Shown here: one piece after another, positions 15,072 through 23,885 of the stretch
How positions within the stretch are numbered: position 1 is the first letter of the stretch
Layout: each line of letters starts with the position of its first letter
Assembly (NCBI GenBank): GCA_910575155.1
Contig: CAJTDX010000034.1
Location: 1 to 33,499 of the forward strand
DNA: 33,499 nucleotides
Origin: Lachnospiraceae bacterium
GTDB lineage: Bacteria; Bacillota; Clostridia; Lachnospirales; Lachnospiraceae
Direction of reading: 5' to 3'
Program-made: the position numbers and the translations under genes
The notes under the pieces: model-generated
Databases searched by the model: none
Told to the model about the DNA's origin: nothing
Seen by the model: only the letters and a program-made list of their open reading frames with translations

Positions 15072-17633
15072 ATGGAACAATATACAGTAACAGGCATGAG
15101 CTGCGCGGCATGCAGCGCCAGGGTGGAACAGGCGGTTTCAAAAGTTTCCGGCGTCACATCCTGCTCTGTCAGCCTGCTCACCAATTCTATGGGTGTGGAA
15201 GGAACGGCAGGAGCGGAATCGGTAATCCGCGCGGTGGAAGAGGCCGGCTATGGCGCTTCCAAAAAGGGGGCGGATGTATCGCGGGTTTCCAGAGCAACGG
15301 ACGCGGAGTCTGCTTTGATAGACAGGGAAACGCCCTTGCTGAAACACAGATTGTGCTATTCTCTGGGATTTCTTCTGATACTGATGTATCTTTCTATGGG
15401 GCATATGATGTGGAACTGGCCTCTCCCGCGGATCCTTGCAGATAATCATATCGCAATGGGTCTGATACAGCTTCTTCTGACAATTATCATTATGATAATC
15501 AATCAGAAATTTTTTGTCAACGGATTTAAAAGTTTTCTTCATGGCGCCCCCAATATGGATACTCTGGTAGCTCTCGGTTCCGGAGCGGCATTTGTTTACA
15601 GCACCTATGCCCTGTTTGCCATGACAGACGCCCAGGTTCAGGGAAATCTGAGCGGGGTTATGGAATATATGCACGAATTTTACTTTGAGTCTGCTGCTAT
15701 GATACTGACGTTGATTACGGTAGGCAAAATGCTGGAAGCCAAATCAAAGGGCAGGACTACGGATGCCTTGAAAGGTCTGATGAAACTGGCGCCTAAGACC
15801 GCCGTAATCCTAAGAGATGGACAGGAGACGGAGGTTTCTGTTGAGCTGGTAAAAAAAGGAGATATTTTTGTGGTACGCCCCGGTGAGAATATTCCGGTGG
15901 ACGGCGTCGTCCTCGAAGGCGCAAGCGCCGTAAACGAGGCGGCTCTGACAGGGGAAAGCATCCCTGCGGATAAAGCGCCGGGAGATCTGGTATCAGCGGC
16001 AACCGTGAATCAGTCCGGTTTCTTAAAATGTCAGGCGTCCAGAGTAGGAGAAGATACCACCTTGTCTCAAATTATACAAATGGTAAGCGACGCGGCGGCG
16101 ACCAAAGCCCCGATTGCTAAAGTCGCCGACAAAGTATCCGGTGTTTTTGTTCCGGCAGTCATTGCCGTTTCACTGGTAACTATGGCGGTCTGGCTTCTTG
16201 CAGGAGCAGGAATTGGTTTCGCTCTGGCAAGAGGAATTTCCGTATTAGTCATTAGCTGCCCCTGCGCCCTGGGACTTGCCACGCCGGTAGCAATTATGGT
16301 CGGCAACGGAATAGGCGCCAAAAACGGCATTTTGTTCAAAACGGCGGTATCTCTGGAAGAAACCGGAAAGATAGATATTGTGGCGCTGGATAAGACAGGG
16401 ACGATTACCAGAGGGGAACCAAAGGTTACAGACGTCATACCGATGCAGGGTATTTCAGAGGAAACACTCATTTTTTATGCTTCTTCCCTGGAACAGAAAA
16501 GTGAACATCCACTGGCAAAAGCTGTGCTTGCGTATGCGAAAGAACAGAACATTACTCCGGGAGAAGTGGCAGAATTTACCGCGCTTCCCGGAAACGGATT
16601 GTCCGGGAACACAGATCAGGCATTATTGTGCGGAGGAAATGCTGAATTTATCCAGACACATGCCAAGATTCCGGACGAACTTAAAGATCAGGCGCAAGGT
16701 CTGGCAATGCAGGGAAAAACGCCTCTGTTTTTTTCCAGGGACGGCGCTCTGCTTGGAGTCGTAGCAGTCGCGGATGTAATAAAAGAAGACAGTCCGAGAG
16801 CAGTCCGCGAATTGAAAAAACTGGGCATTCATGTGGTAATGCTTACCGGGGACAATCAGCGCACCGCAGACGCTATCGGCAAGGAGGCGGGCGTTGACGA
16901 GGTAATCGCCGGAGTTCTTCCTGATGGAAAAGAATCGGTAATCCGTTCTTTACAGGAAAAAGGTAAAGTGGCAATGGTGGGAGACGGCATTAATGACGCC
17001 CCTGCGCTTACCAGAGCAGATATGGGCATAGCCATTGGAGCAGGAACAGATGTGGCAATCGACGCGGCGGACATTGTGCTGATGAAAAACCGTCTCAGTG
17101 ATGTTCCGGCAGCAATCCGTTTAAGCCGCGCCACTTTGAAAAACATTCATGAAAATCTTTTTTGGGCATTCATATATAATATTATCGGCATTCCTTTGGC
17201 AGCCGGAATCTGGATCCCGGTGTTTGGCTGGCAGCTCAATCCTATGTTTGGCGCGGCAGCCATGAGTTTGTCAAGCTTTTGCGTCGTAACCAACGCATTG
17301 CGGCTGAATATGCAGAATATTTACAATGACAAAAAAGACCGGCCACAAAAAAAGAAACAGAAAATGAATGCGGAACATTCCGCTGTCAAGTGGTCAAATA
17401 CAGAAATAAAGGAGGAAAACAGTATGAAGAAAACAATGAAAATCGAGGGTATGATGTGTACGCACTGTGAGGCAAGCGTAAAAAAATGCCTGGAAGCGCT
17501 TTCACAGGTGGAAAGCGCAATGGTCAGCCATGAAGAAGGCAGCGCCGTGGTAACGCTGAACGAGGAACTGTCAGACGATATTTTGAAAAAAGCAGTGGAA
17601 GATCAGGATTATAAAGTGTTATCCATCCAGTAA
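15072..17633 (+). CDS. copA: Cu(I)-exporting P1B-type ATPase with C-terminal CopZ-like domain
   Basis: An 853-residue membrane pump. Order: N-terminal metal-binding domain GMSCAAC (C11, C14), membrane helices from about 93, TGES actuator motif at 293-296, the copper-channel CPC at 396-398, the phosphorylated D440 in DKTGT, SEHP at 477-480, GDGIND at 637-642, last helices with Y702-N703 and MSLSS (731-735), the Cu(I) type. After a charged linker (about 752-784) a second metal-binding domain follows, with C796 and C799 in MMCTHC. Start is ATG 15072 with AAAGGAG upstream; the frame is open 34 codons further but overlaps csoR. It is the effector gene of the csoR unit. The fused tail has its own ribosome site. 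Confidence 0.95.
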   Translation: MEQYTVTGMSCAACSARVEQAVSKVSGVTSCSVSLLTNSMGVEGTAGAESVIRAVEEAGYGASKKGADVSRVSRATDAESALIDRETPLLKHRLCYSLGFLLILMYLSMGHMMWNWPLPRILADNHIAMGLIQLLLTIIIMIINQKFFVNGFKSFLHGAPNMDTLVALGSGAAFVYSTYALFAMTDAQVQGNLSGVMEYMHEFYFESAAMILTLITVGKMLEAKSKGRTTDALKGLMKLAPKTAVILRDGQETEVSVELVKKGDIFVVRPGENIPVDGVVLEGASAVNEAALTGESIPADKAPGDLVSAATVNQSGFLKCQASRVGEDTTLSQIIQMVSDAAATKAPIAKVADKVSGVFVPAVIAVSLVTMAVWLLAGAGIGFALARGISVLVISCPCALGLATPVAIMVGNGIGAKNGILFKTAVSLEETGKIDIVALDKTGTITRGEPKVTDVIPMQGISEETLIFYASSLEQKSEHPLAKAVLAYAKEQNITPGEVAEFTALPGNGLSGNTDQALLCGGNAEFIQTHAKIPDELKDQAQGLAMQGKTPLFFSRDGALLGVVAVADVIKEDSPRAVRELKKLGIHVVMLTGDNQRTADAIGKEAGVDEVIAGVLPDGKESVIRSLQEKGKVAMVGDGINDAPALTRADMGIAIGAGTDVAIDAADIVLMKNRLSDVPAAIRLSRATLKNIHENLFWAFIYNIIGIPLAAGIWIPVFGWQLNPMFGAAAMSLSSFCVVTNALRLNMQNIYNDKKDRPQKKKQKMNAEHSAVKWSNTEIKEENSMKKTMKIEGMMCTHCEASVKKCLEALSQVESAMVSHEEGSAVVTLNEELSDDILKKAVEDQDYKVLSIQ
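17424..17633 (+). CDS. Possible separately translated CopZ-like copper chaperone inside copA
   Basis: From the in-frame ATG at 17424 (M785 of CopA) the last 69 codons would give a complete heavy-metal-associated domain: MKIEGMMCTHCEASVKKCLE at its start, beta-alpha-beta-beta-alpha-beta pattern, and the usual CopZ length. AAAGGAGG lies at 17408-17415, eight bases before the ATG, as good as any start in the window. A free CopZ would carry Cu(I) to the pump. Whether this start is used alongside the fusion, or is a relic of a formerly separate gene, cannot be decided from sequence. Confidence 0.5.
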   Translation: MKKTMKIEGMMCTHCEASVKKCLEALSQVESAMVSHEEGSAVVTLNEELSDDILKKAVEDQDYKVLSIQ

Positions 17634-17647
17634 CCAGATTTGTCCAA

Positions 17648-17693
17648 ACCAGGACTGACAGATTATCGTTTGATCTGTCAGTCCTGGTCGTTT
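17648..17693 (+). terminator. Terminator after copA
   Basis: Perfect 16-bp inverted repeat, 17648-17663 and 17673-17688, with a nine-base loop, followed by CGTTT and more T's. Confidence 0.85.
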
Positions 17694-17852
17694 AAATTTT
17701 AATTGCGAAAAATAAGCAGGCAAATTAGTAAAAAATTTCTTTTATTATCTGATTTGATATGCTATAATATGGAACAGACAGAAAAATAAGCGAAAAATCC
17801 CAAAAAATAGTACATGTTTTTTTTATATTTTTAATGCTTTTTGAAAAAAATG

Positions 17853-17861
17853 TGATACAAT
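17853..17861 (+). promoter_or_regulatory. Extended -10 promoter upstream of the deacetylase gene
   Basis: TGA followed by TACAAT (17856-17861) makes an extended -10 element 40 bases before the ATG at 17901. The region before it is very A/T rich and has no clear -35 box. Confidence 0.4.
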
Positions 17862-17900
17862 AATAACAGTAATGTTCGAAAGACCCGGGAGGTCGTATAC

Positions 17901-18872
17901 ATGGAAGAGAAAACAAATGGATTACGAGATCAACAGATGAGACGCCGGCGGATCAACAAGATGAAAATGTATATTCTTACATTTGGAGTAATCTGGGTTC
18001 TTATATTAAGTATATCAATTGTCGTTTTGCTGGTGAAAGTGATTTTTCTTGAAAAGAGATTGAACAAAGTTTCGGAATCGGTTATCTCTGTAGAACAATT
18101 TGTAGAGAATCAGAATCAGAACAACGCAGGTTCTCCGGAAGAAAAAATCCCGGATACCGTACAGGACAGCACATCTGATTATGAAGAGGACGCACAGACA
18201 GCAGTTCCTGTAACAGAAGAAGGGGCAGAAGAAGGAGAACACCGGAAGGTGTACCTTACATTTGACGACGGACCAAGTGAGAATACGTCTAAAATTTTGG
18301 ATATTTTAAAAGAACGGAATATTAAAGCCACATTTTTTGTGATAGGAAATGAAGAGGAAGAAGCGAAAGCTCTTTACCAGCGCATTGTAAACGAAGGTCA
18401 TACCATTGGGATGCACTCTTTCACCCATAAATACGATGTGATCTACCAGTCTCTGGAATCTTATGTGGAAGACATGAGGCACCTGCAGTCTTATCTGGAA
18501 GAAATTACAGGAGTGACTACGAATCTGATCCGTTTTCCAGGGGGCAGCAGTAATCATGTGAGCAATGTGGACATGCGGGAACTGATCCGTTATTTAAATG
18601 AAGAGGGATTCACTTACTTTGACTGGAACGTGGCAAGCGGCGACGCCACCAGCCAGGTTTATACGCCGGACGAGCTGGTGCAGAACGTAATAAACGATGT
18701 CGTAAAATATGACACGTCCGTAGTGCTGATGCACGATTCCTCTCCAAAATCAACAACCGTAGAGGCGCTGGTTCCTATGATTGACCAGCTTGAACAGATG
18801 GGAGCGGAACTTTTACCCATTGATGAAAATACGCAGCCAGTACAGCATATAACAGCAGAAAATGTGGAATAA
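17901..18872 (+). CDS. Membrane-anchored polysaccharide deacetylase (NodB/PgdA type)
   Basis: A 323-residue protein with a basic N-terminus, one membrane anchor (about 25-50), an acidic low-complexity spacer (about 65-113) and an extracellular NodB domain (about 115-305). Catalytic motifs are complete: TFDDG at 120-124 (D122, D123), metal ligands H172 and H176 in MHSFTH, RFPGGS at 211-216, D241-W242 and H278 in LMHDS. The family removes acetyl groups from N-acetylglucosamine or related residues in cell-wall glycans, often conferring lysozyme resistance. ATG 17901 follows GGGAGG. It is 50 bases upstream of the bactofilin gene, and a shared transcript is plausible. Exact glycan target is unproven. 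Confidence 0.9.
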   Translation: MEEKTNGLRDQQMRRRRINKMKMYILTFGVIWVLILSISIVVLLVKVIFLEKRLNKVSESVISVEQFVENQNQNNAGSPEEKIPDTVQDSTSDYEEDAQTAVPVTEEGAEEGEHRKVYLTFDDGPSENTSKILDILKERNIKATFFVIGNEEEEAKALYQRIVNEGHTIGMHSFTHKYDVIYQSLESYVEDMRHLQSYLEEITGVTTNLIRFPGGSSNHVSNVDMRELIRYLNEEGFTYFDWNVASGDATSQVYTPDELVQNVINDVVKYDTSVVLMHDSSPKSTTVEALVPMIDQLEQMGAELLPIDENTQPVQHITAENVE

Positions 18873-18922
18873 TATTTTGCATGATATGCTTTTACATGAA
18901 AATAATTTATGGAGGTACATAT

Positions 18923-19765
18923 ATGAGCTTTTTTAAAGATTTCAAGGAAGACTTATCTCAGGCGGTAAACGAGCTGCTTCCAGGAGAAGAATTACAGCGC
19001 AGTACAGCGACTAAACAGCCGGATCTGGTTGTAAATACACTGGAAAAGGAAGTAGATGTAGAATCTGAGTTGAAAAAGCTGGAAGGGCTTTTTGAAAAGG
19101 TCGAAGAACCTGTTCAGTCAGTAAAGCCTGTGGTTTTGACGCCAGAGCAGCCTGAACAGCCTGAACTTCCGGAAATCAAGCTGGAAGATGCAATCCAGGA
19201 GAGCAAAAATGTAAAAAAAGTTGAACCAGAAGAAACCAATCAGAAGGAGGAAACAATTGTGAGTACAGAAAATGAAGTAAAGGTAGAGAAGGAAACCAGC
19301 TTATCCCAGGAGATATCTGATGAAGTAACTGTGATTACAGAGGGAACTTCTTTGAAGGGTGATATGGAATCTACTGGTTCATTTGAGATGAGAGGAAAAA
19401 TTGAAGGAAATGTAACCTGTAACGGCAAGATGACAGTAACAGGAACCATTATTGGAAATGCAAAGTCTTCGGAGTTCTTTGCAGACGCAGCAAAGATTGA
19501 AGGAGAGATTTCTACTTCAGGCACGGTAAAAGTCGGTCTTGGTTCTGTGGTAATCGGCAATATTTCCGCTTCCAGCGCAGTGATTGCAGGAGCGATTAAG
19601 GGTGACATCGACGTACAGGGGCCTGTGGTAGTAGATACCTCAGCTGTTGTGATGGGCAACATCAAGTCCAGATCTGTTCAGATCAATAACGGCGCTGTAA
19701 TTGAAGGCTTCTGTTCTCAGTGCTATGCAGAAGTTGATATGGACAGTCTGTTTGGAGAAGAGTAA
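18923..19765 (+). CDS. Bactofilin-family polymer-forming cytoskeletal protein
   Basis: About 280 residues. The C-terminal half (about 130-265) is a bactofilin (DUF583) beta-helix: repeats such as GSFEMRGKIEGNVTCNGKMT and AVIAGAIKGDIDVQGPVVVD with regular small and hydrophobic positions. The N-terminal half is acidic, Glu/Val/Pro rich and probably disordered. Bactofilins self-assemble into filaments and often localise wall enzymes. The ATG at 18923 has GGAGG seven bases upstream; an earlier in-frame ATG at 18881 has none. It lies just after a wall-glycan deacetylase and 12 bases before pyrH, so a wall role and co-expression with pyrH are both possible. Confidence 0.88.
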   Translation: MSFFKDFKEDLSQAVNELLPGEELQRSTATKQPDLVVNTLEKEVDVESELKKLEGLFEKVEEPVQSVKPVVLTPEQPEQPELPEIKLEDAIQESKNVKKVEPEETNQKEETIVSTENEVKVEKETSLSQEISDEVTVITEGTSLKGDMESTGSFEMRGKIEGNVTCNGKMTVTGTIIGNAKSSEFFADAAKIEGEISTSGTVKVGLGSVVIGNISASSAVIAGAIKGDIDVQGPVVVDTSAVVMGNIKSRSVQINNGAVIEGFCSQCYAEVDMDSLFGEE

Positions 19766-19777
19766 GAAAGGCTGAAT

Positions 19778-20473
19778 ATGAAAAGAATATTATTAAAATT
19801 GAGTGGAGAAGCGCTGGCAGGAGAAAAACATACGGGTTTTGATGAAGCAACTGTCACAGTAGTTGCCAGACAGGTAAAGCAGCTCGCAGACGCAGGAACA
19901 GAGGTGGGAATCGTCATTGGCGGGGGCAATTTCTGGCGGGGAAGAACCAGTGAGACCATTGACCGTACCAAGGCGGATCAGATTGGAATGCTTGCTACGG
20001 TGATGAATTGTATATATGTCTCTGAGATTTTTCGTTCCGTTGGTATGATGACGCAGATTTTGACGCCTTTTGAATGCGGCGCCTTTACTAAACTGTTTTC
20101 CAAAGACCGCGCCAATAAATATTTTGCAAAAGGGATTGTATGTTTTTTTGCAGGCGGAACCGGACATCCTTATTTTTCCACGGATACGGCTACTGTTCTG
20201 CGCGCCGTTGAGATTGAAGCGGACGGTATTTTGCTGGCAAAAGCGATCGATGGGGTTTATGACAGTGATCCAAAGACAAATCCTGAAGCTGTAAAATATG
20301 AACAGGTATCCATCCAGGAGGTCATTGACAAGAAGCTTGCCGTGGTGGATTTGACAGCATCTATTATGTGTATGGAAAACCGTATGCCTATGTATGTATT
20401 TGGTTTAAATGAAAAAGACAGTATTGTAAAAGCAATAAGCGGAGAGTTTTCGGGGACAAAAGTAACCGTGTAA
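19778..20473 (+). CDS. pyrH: UMP kinase
   Basis: A 231-residue cytoplasmic hexameric kinase of the amino-acid-kinase fold; it phosphorylates UMP to UDP. LKLSGEALAGE at the start, GGGNFWRGR, and DGVYDSDPKTNP near 160-170 are the family marks. The ATG follows AAAGGCTGA. It is followed 18 bases later by frr, the universal partner. Upstream one would expect rpsB and tsf, but here a bactofilin gene takes that place. Confidence 0.95.
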   Translation: MKRILLKLSGEALAGEKHTGFDEATVTVVARQVKQLADAGTEVGIVIGGGNFWRGRTSETIDRTKADQIGMLATVMNCIYVSEIFRSVGMMTQILTPFECGAFTKLFSKDRANKYFAKGIVCFFAGGTGHPYFSTDTATVLRAVEIEADGILLAKAIDGVYDSDPKTNPEAVKYEQVSIQEVIDKKLAVVDLTASIMCMENRMPMYVFGLNEKDSIVKAISGEFSGTKVTV

Positions 20474-20491
20474 TAGTGGGAGGGTTTCTTT

Positions 20492-21046
20492 ATGGATGAG
20501 AGATTGCAGCAATATAATAATAAAATGCAGAAAACACATGATAATCTGTTGGGAGAATTTGGTTCAATCCGCGCAGGACGCGCCAATCCCCATGTACTGG
20601 ACAGACTGAAAGTCGATTATTATGGTACGCCCACCGGGCTTCAGCAGGTGGCAAATGTTTCTGTTCCAGAGCCTCGTATGATTTTAATTCAGCCTTGGGA
20701 AGCAAGTATGGTGAGGGAAATTGAAAAGGCGATTATGACTTCCGATCTGGGAATTAACCCTACCAACGATGGAAAAGTCATCCGTCTGGTATTTCCGGAA
20801 CTGACAGAAGAACGCAGAAAAGAGCTGGCGAAGGATGTTAAGAAAAAAGGCGAGCAGGCAAAGGTGGCCATTCGCAATATTCGCAGAGACGCCAATGACA
20901 ATCTGAAGAAATTGGGTAAGTCCAGCGATATTTCGGAAGATGAAATCAAGCAGTTAGAAGATGAAGTGCAAAAATTAACAGATAAATTTATTGCTGTTGT
21001 GGACAAGGCAGTAGATGAAAAAACGAGAGAAATTCTTACAGTATAA
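20492..21046 (+). CDS. frr: Ribosome recycling factor
   Basis: A 184-residue factor of the standard length that, with EF-G, splits ribosomes after termination. GSIRAGRANPHVLDRLKVDY and the later GEQAKVAIRNIRRDAND are diagnostic. GGGAGGG lies before the ATG. A terminator follows about 45 bases after the stop, which separates pyrH-frr from the uppS operon. Confidence 0.97.
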   Translation: MDERLQQYNNKMQKTHDNLLGEFGSIRAGRANPHVLDRLKVDYYGTPTGLQQVANVSVPEPRMILIQPWEASMVREIEKAIMTSDLGINPTNDGKVIRLVFPELTEERRKELAKDVKKKGEQAKVAIRNIRRDANDNLKKLGKSSDISEDEIKQLEDEVQKLTDKFIAVVDKAVDEKTREILTV

Positions 21047-21090
21047 GACATCATATATTTTACAGAAGCAGATAGCTATATTGTATTTGT

Positions 21091-21119
21091 AAGGGGCTGG
21101 CGTATGCCTGTCCCTTTTT
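21091..21119 (+). terminator. Terminator after frr
   Basis: Stem 21091-21101 against 21106-21116 with one G-T pair and one mismatch, four-base loop and a run of five T's ending at 21119. It divides the frr and uppS transcripts; the remaining 100 bases before uppS must hold the uppS promoter, which I cannot place with confidence. Confidence 0.7.
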
Positions 21120-21217
21120 CTTCTATCCTGTTATGATGAAAATCTTAGAAAAGATGCGGATTTATCCTCTTTCCAAAAAATTTATTCGCAGACACAGGTT
21201 CGCGTAAGGAGGTAAAT

Positions 21218-21925
21218 ATGGTAATTCCACAGCATGTAGCAATTATTTTAGATGGAAATGGCAGATGGGCCAAAAAGCATGGGATGCCAAGAAATTATGG
21301 ACATACCCAGGGCGCCAAGAACGTAGAAACAATCTGCCGGGAAGCATGGAATCTGGGCATTAAATATCTGACGGTCTATGCATTTTCTACCGAGAACTGG
21401 AACCGTCCGGAGGATGAAGTCCGCGCATTAATGAAACTGCTTCGCAATTATATGAAAAATTGTATTAAAACGGCAGAAAAAAATCACATGCGCGTTCGTG
21501 TAATTGGCAATATTTCCCAGTTGGATTCGGACATTCAGGAGAGTATACATAAGCTGGAAGAATCTTCCAAAGGCCAGGACGGACTCAATTTCCAGATAGC
21601 AATTAATTATGGCAGCAGAGATGAAATGCTCAGGGGAATGAAAAGGATGCTGGAAGACTATAAAGATGAAAAATTTTTGCTGGAAGATCTGAATGAGACA
21701 AAATTTGAAAGTTATCTCGATACCAGAGACATTCCTGCACCGGATCTTTTAATACGAACCAGCGGCGAACTGCGGCTTTCCAATTATCTGCTGTGGCAGC
21801 TTGCCTACAGTGAACTTTATTTTACAGAAGTTCCATGGCCGGATTTCACAAAAAAGGAATTAGTAAAAGCTATTGAAGACTATAATAGAAGAGATCGGCG
21901 TTATGGCGGGATAAAGGAGGAATAA
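21218..21925 (+). CDS. uppS: Undecaprenyl diphosphate synthase (cis-isoprenyl transferase)
   Basis: A 235-residue enzyme that extends farnesyl diphosphate with isopentenyl units to the C55 carrier lipid of wall synthesis. Catalytic D12 sits in AIILDGNGRWAKKHG, and LIRTSGELRLSNYLLWQLAY is the conserved diphosphate-binding region. The usual SGEQ reads SGEL here. AAGGAGG precedes the ATG. It begins a run of six tightly spaced genes through polC and ends two bases before cdsA. Confidence 0.96.
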   Translation: MVIPQHVAIILDGNGRWAKKHGMPRNYGHTQGAKNVETICREAWNLGIKYLTVYAFSTENWNRPEDEVRALMKLLRNYMKNCIKTAEKNHMRVRVIGNISQLDSDIQESIHKLEESSKGQDGLNFQIAINYGSRDEMLRGMKRMLEDYKDEKFLLEDLNETKFESYLDTRDIPAPDLLIRTSGELRLSNYLLWQLAYSELYFTEVPWPDFTKKELVKAIEDYNRRDRRYGGIKEE

Positions 21926-21927
21926 GG

Positions 21928-22731
21928 GTGTTCCGGACAAGATTGATAAGCGGTATCGTATTAATTGCAGCAGCGCTTGCACTGATTATAACAGGAGGAA
22001 CTGTATTGCTGGCAGGACTTTTCGCAGTGTCGCTGATGGGACTGTATGAGTTGTACCGTGTATTTCACATAGAAAAATCTGTACTGGGCATGACCGGATA
22101 TCTGACCGCGACCGTCTATTATATTAATCTGGGCATTCCCTTTATTCCAGACAAGGAAATGTTTATTTTGGGATTCCTGATTTTAATTATGGCGGTTTAT
22201 GTCATGGAATTTCCCAAATACAGGGCGGATCAGATCTTTGCCGGGTTTACCGGAATATTTTATGTGGCCGTTATGCTGTCCTGCATCTATCAGACCAGGA
22301 TCCTGCCAGGAGGCGCTTACATTGTCTGGCTGATTTTCCTGTGTTCCTGGGGAAGCGATACCTGCGCATATTGTGTCGGTGTATTAATCGGGAAGCATAA
22401 AATGGCTCCTAAGTTAAGTCCGAAGAAATCTGTGGAGGGAGCTGTCGGGGGGATACTGGGAGCGGCCCTGCTGACTCTGCTGTATGGATGGATCTTTCAA
22501 ACGCAGATGAATCTTACGCTGCAATATATTTTTGCTTTTGCGGGCGTCAGCGCTGCCGGGGCTCTTGTTTCCATGATTGGGGATCTTGCGGCGTCTGCCA
22601 TAAAGCGGAATTATGAAATTAAGGATTACGGAAATCTGATACCGGGTCATGGCGGTATTCTGGATCGGTTTGACAGTGTTATTTTTACCGCGCCTTTGAT
22701 TTATTATCTGGCGCAGTCACTGATTAGATAG
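21928..22731 (+). CDS. cdsA: Phosphatidate cytidylyltransferase
   Basis: A 267-residue, multi-helix membrane enzyme that makes CDP-diacylglycerol, the precursor used by pssA elsewhere in this window. The C-terminal signature SAIKRNYEIKDYGNLIPGHG, continuing with GILDRFDS, is complete. Start is GTG at 21928, set by AAAGGAGG at 21913-21920; that site lies within the end of uppS, so the two are translationally coupled. Confidence 0.95.
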   Translation: MFRTRLISGIVLIAAALALIITGGTVLLAGLFAVSLMGLYELYRVFHIEKSVLGMTGYLTATVYYINLGIPFIPDKEMFILGFLILIMAVYVMEFPKYRADQIFAGFTGIFYVAVMLSCIYQTRILPGGAYIVWLIFLCSWGSDTCAYCVGVLIGKHKMAPKLSPKKSVEGAVGGILGAALLTLLYGWIFQTQMNLTLQYIFAFAGVSAAGALVSMIGDLAASAIKRNYEIKDYGNLIPGHGGILDRFDSVIFTAPLIYYLAQSLIR

Positions 22732-22740
22732 GAGAACGAT

Positions 22741-23883
22741 ATGAAAAAAATCGCATTATTGGGTTCTACCGGCTCTATCGGGACTCAGACTCTTGAAATT
22801 GTCCGAAGGCAGGAAGATCTTCAGGTGACAGCATTGGCGGCGGGAAGCAATGCTGCGCTCCTGGAACAGCAGATTCGGGAGTTTTTGCCTGAATTTGCCG
22901 TTTTATGGGATGAAAAAGCGGCTTCGGATCTACGCGTACGGGTACAGGATCTGAATGTAACGGTATTGTCTGGAATGGAAGGACTTTTAACCATTGCCGC
23001 GGCGCCGGGATCAGAAATACTGGTAACTGCCATTGTGGGTATGCTGGGGATTCGCCCTACCATCGCGGCAATTGAAGCAGGTAAGGCAATTGCGCTTGCC
23101 AACAAAGAAACACTGGTAACTGCGGGACATATTATTATGCCCCTTGCGAGAGCAAAAAATGTCCCCATTCTGCCCGTAGACAGTGAACACAGCGCGATTT
23201 TTCAGTCCTTGAACGGAGAAACGGAAAATAAGATCCATAAAATTTTTCTCACGGCGTCCGGCGGTCCGTTCCGTGGAAAAAAGAAAGAAGATTTACAGCA
23301 CATCCAGGTGGAAGACGCGTTAAAGCATCCCAACTGGTCTATGGGAAAGAAAATTACCATTGATTCGGCAACCATGGTAAATAAGGGCCTGGAGGTTATG
23401 GAGGCAAAATGGCTTTTTGATGTAACATTAGGCCAGATCCAGGTGGTGGTGCATCCCCAGAGTGTCATACACTCTATGGTAGAATATGAGGACGGCGCCG
23501 TAATGGCGCAGCTTGGAACTCCCGATATGCGGCTCCCTATCCAATATGCCCTCTATTATCCTAAACGCCGCTGCCTGCCCGGAAAACGTCTGGATTTCTT
23601 TGAACTGGCAAACCTTACTTTTGAAAAACCGGATCTTGATACATTCCATGGTTTAAAACTTGCTTTTACGGCAATGGAGAAGGGAGGAAATCTTCCCACG
23701 GCATATAACGCGGCAAATGAAAAGGCCGTCTCCCTGTTTTTGCAAAAGAAGATTTCTTTTTTACAGATTCCGGAATTAATCCAGGCGTGTATGGAACGGT
23801 GTAAATTTACGAAACAACCTGATGTGGAAGAAATTCTTGAGACAGAAGCAGATGTGTATGCCTATATAGAAAGCAGGTGGTAA
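22741..23883 (+). CDS. dxr: 1-deoxy-D-xylulose 5-phosphate reductoisomerase
   Basis: A 380-residue cytoplasmic enzyme of the methylerythritol phosphate pathway; it uses NADPH to form MEP. The dinucleotide loop GSTGSIGTQTL is at residues 8-18, NKETLVTAG and PVDSEHSAIFQSL carry metal and substrate residues, and SMVEYEDGAVMAQLGTPDMR is the late conserved block. AGGAG precedes the ATG. It lies nine bases after cdsA and abuts rseP. With ispG in the same operon it supplies precursors for UppS. Confidence 0.97.
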   Translation: MKKIALLGSTGSIGTQTLEIVRRQEDLQVTALAAGSNAALLEQQIREFLPEFAVLWDEKAASDLRVRVQDLNVTVLSGMEGLLTIAAAPGSEILVTAIVGMLGIRPTIAAIEAGKAIALANKETLVTAGHIIMPLARAKNVPILPVDSEHSAIFQSLNGETENKIHKIFLTASGGPFRGKKKEDLQHIQVEDALKHPNWSMGKKITIDSATMVNKGLEVMEAKWLFDVTLGQIQVVVHPQSVIHSMVEYEDGAVMAQLGTPDMRLPIQYALYYPKRRCLPGKRLDFFELANLTFEKPDLDTFHGLKLAFTAMEKGGNLPTAYNAANEKAVSLFLQKKISFLQIPELIQACMERCKFTKQPDVEEILETEADVYAYIESRW

Positions 23884-23885
23884 AC

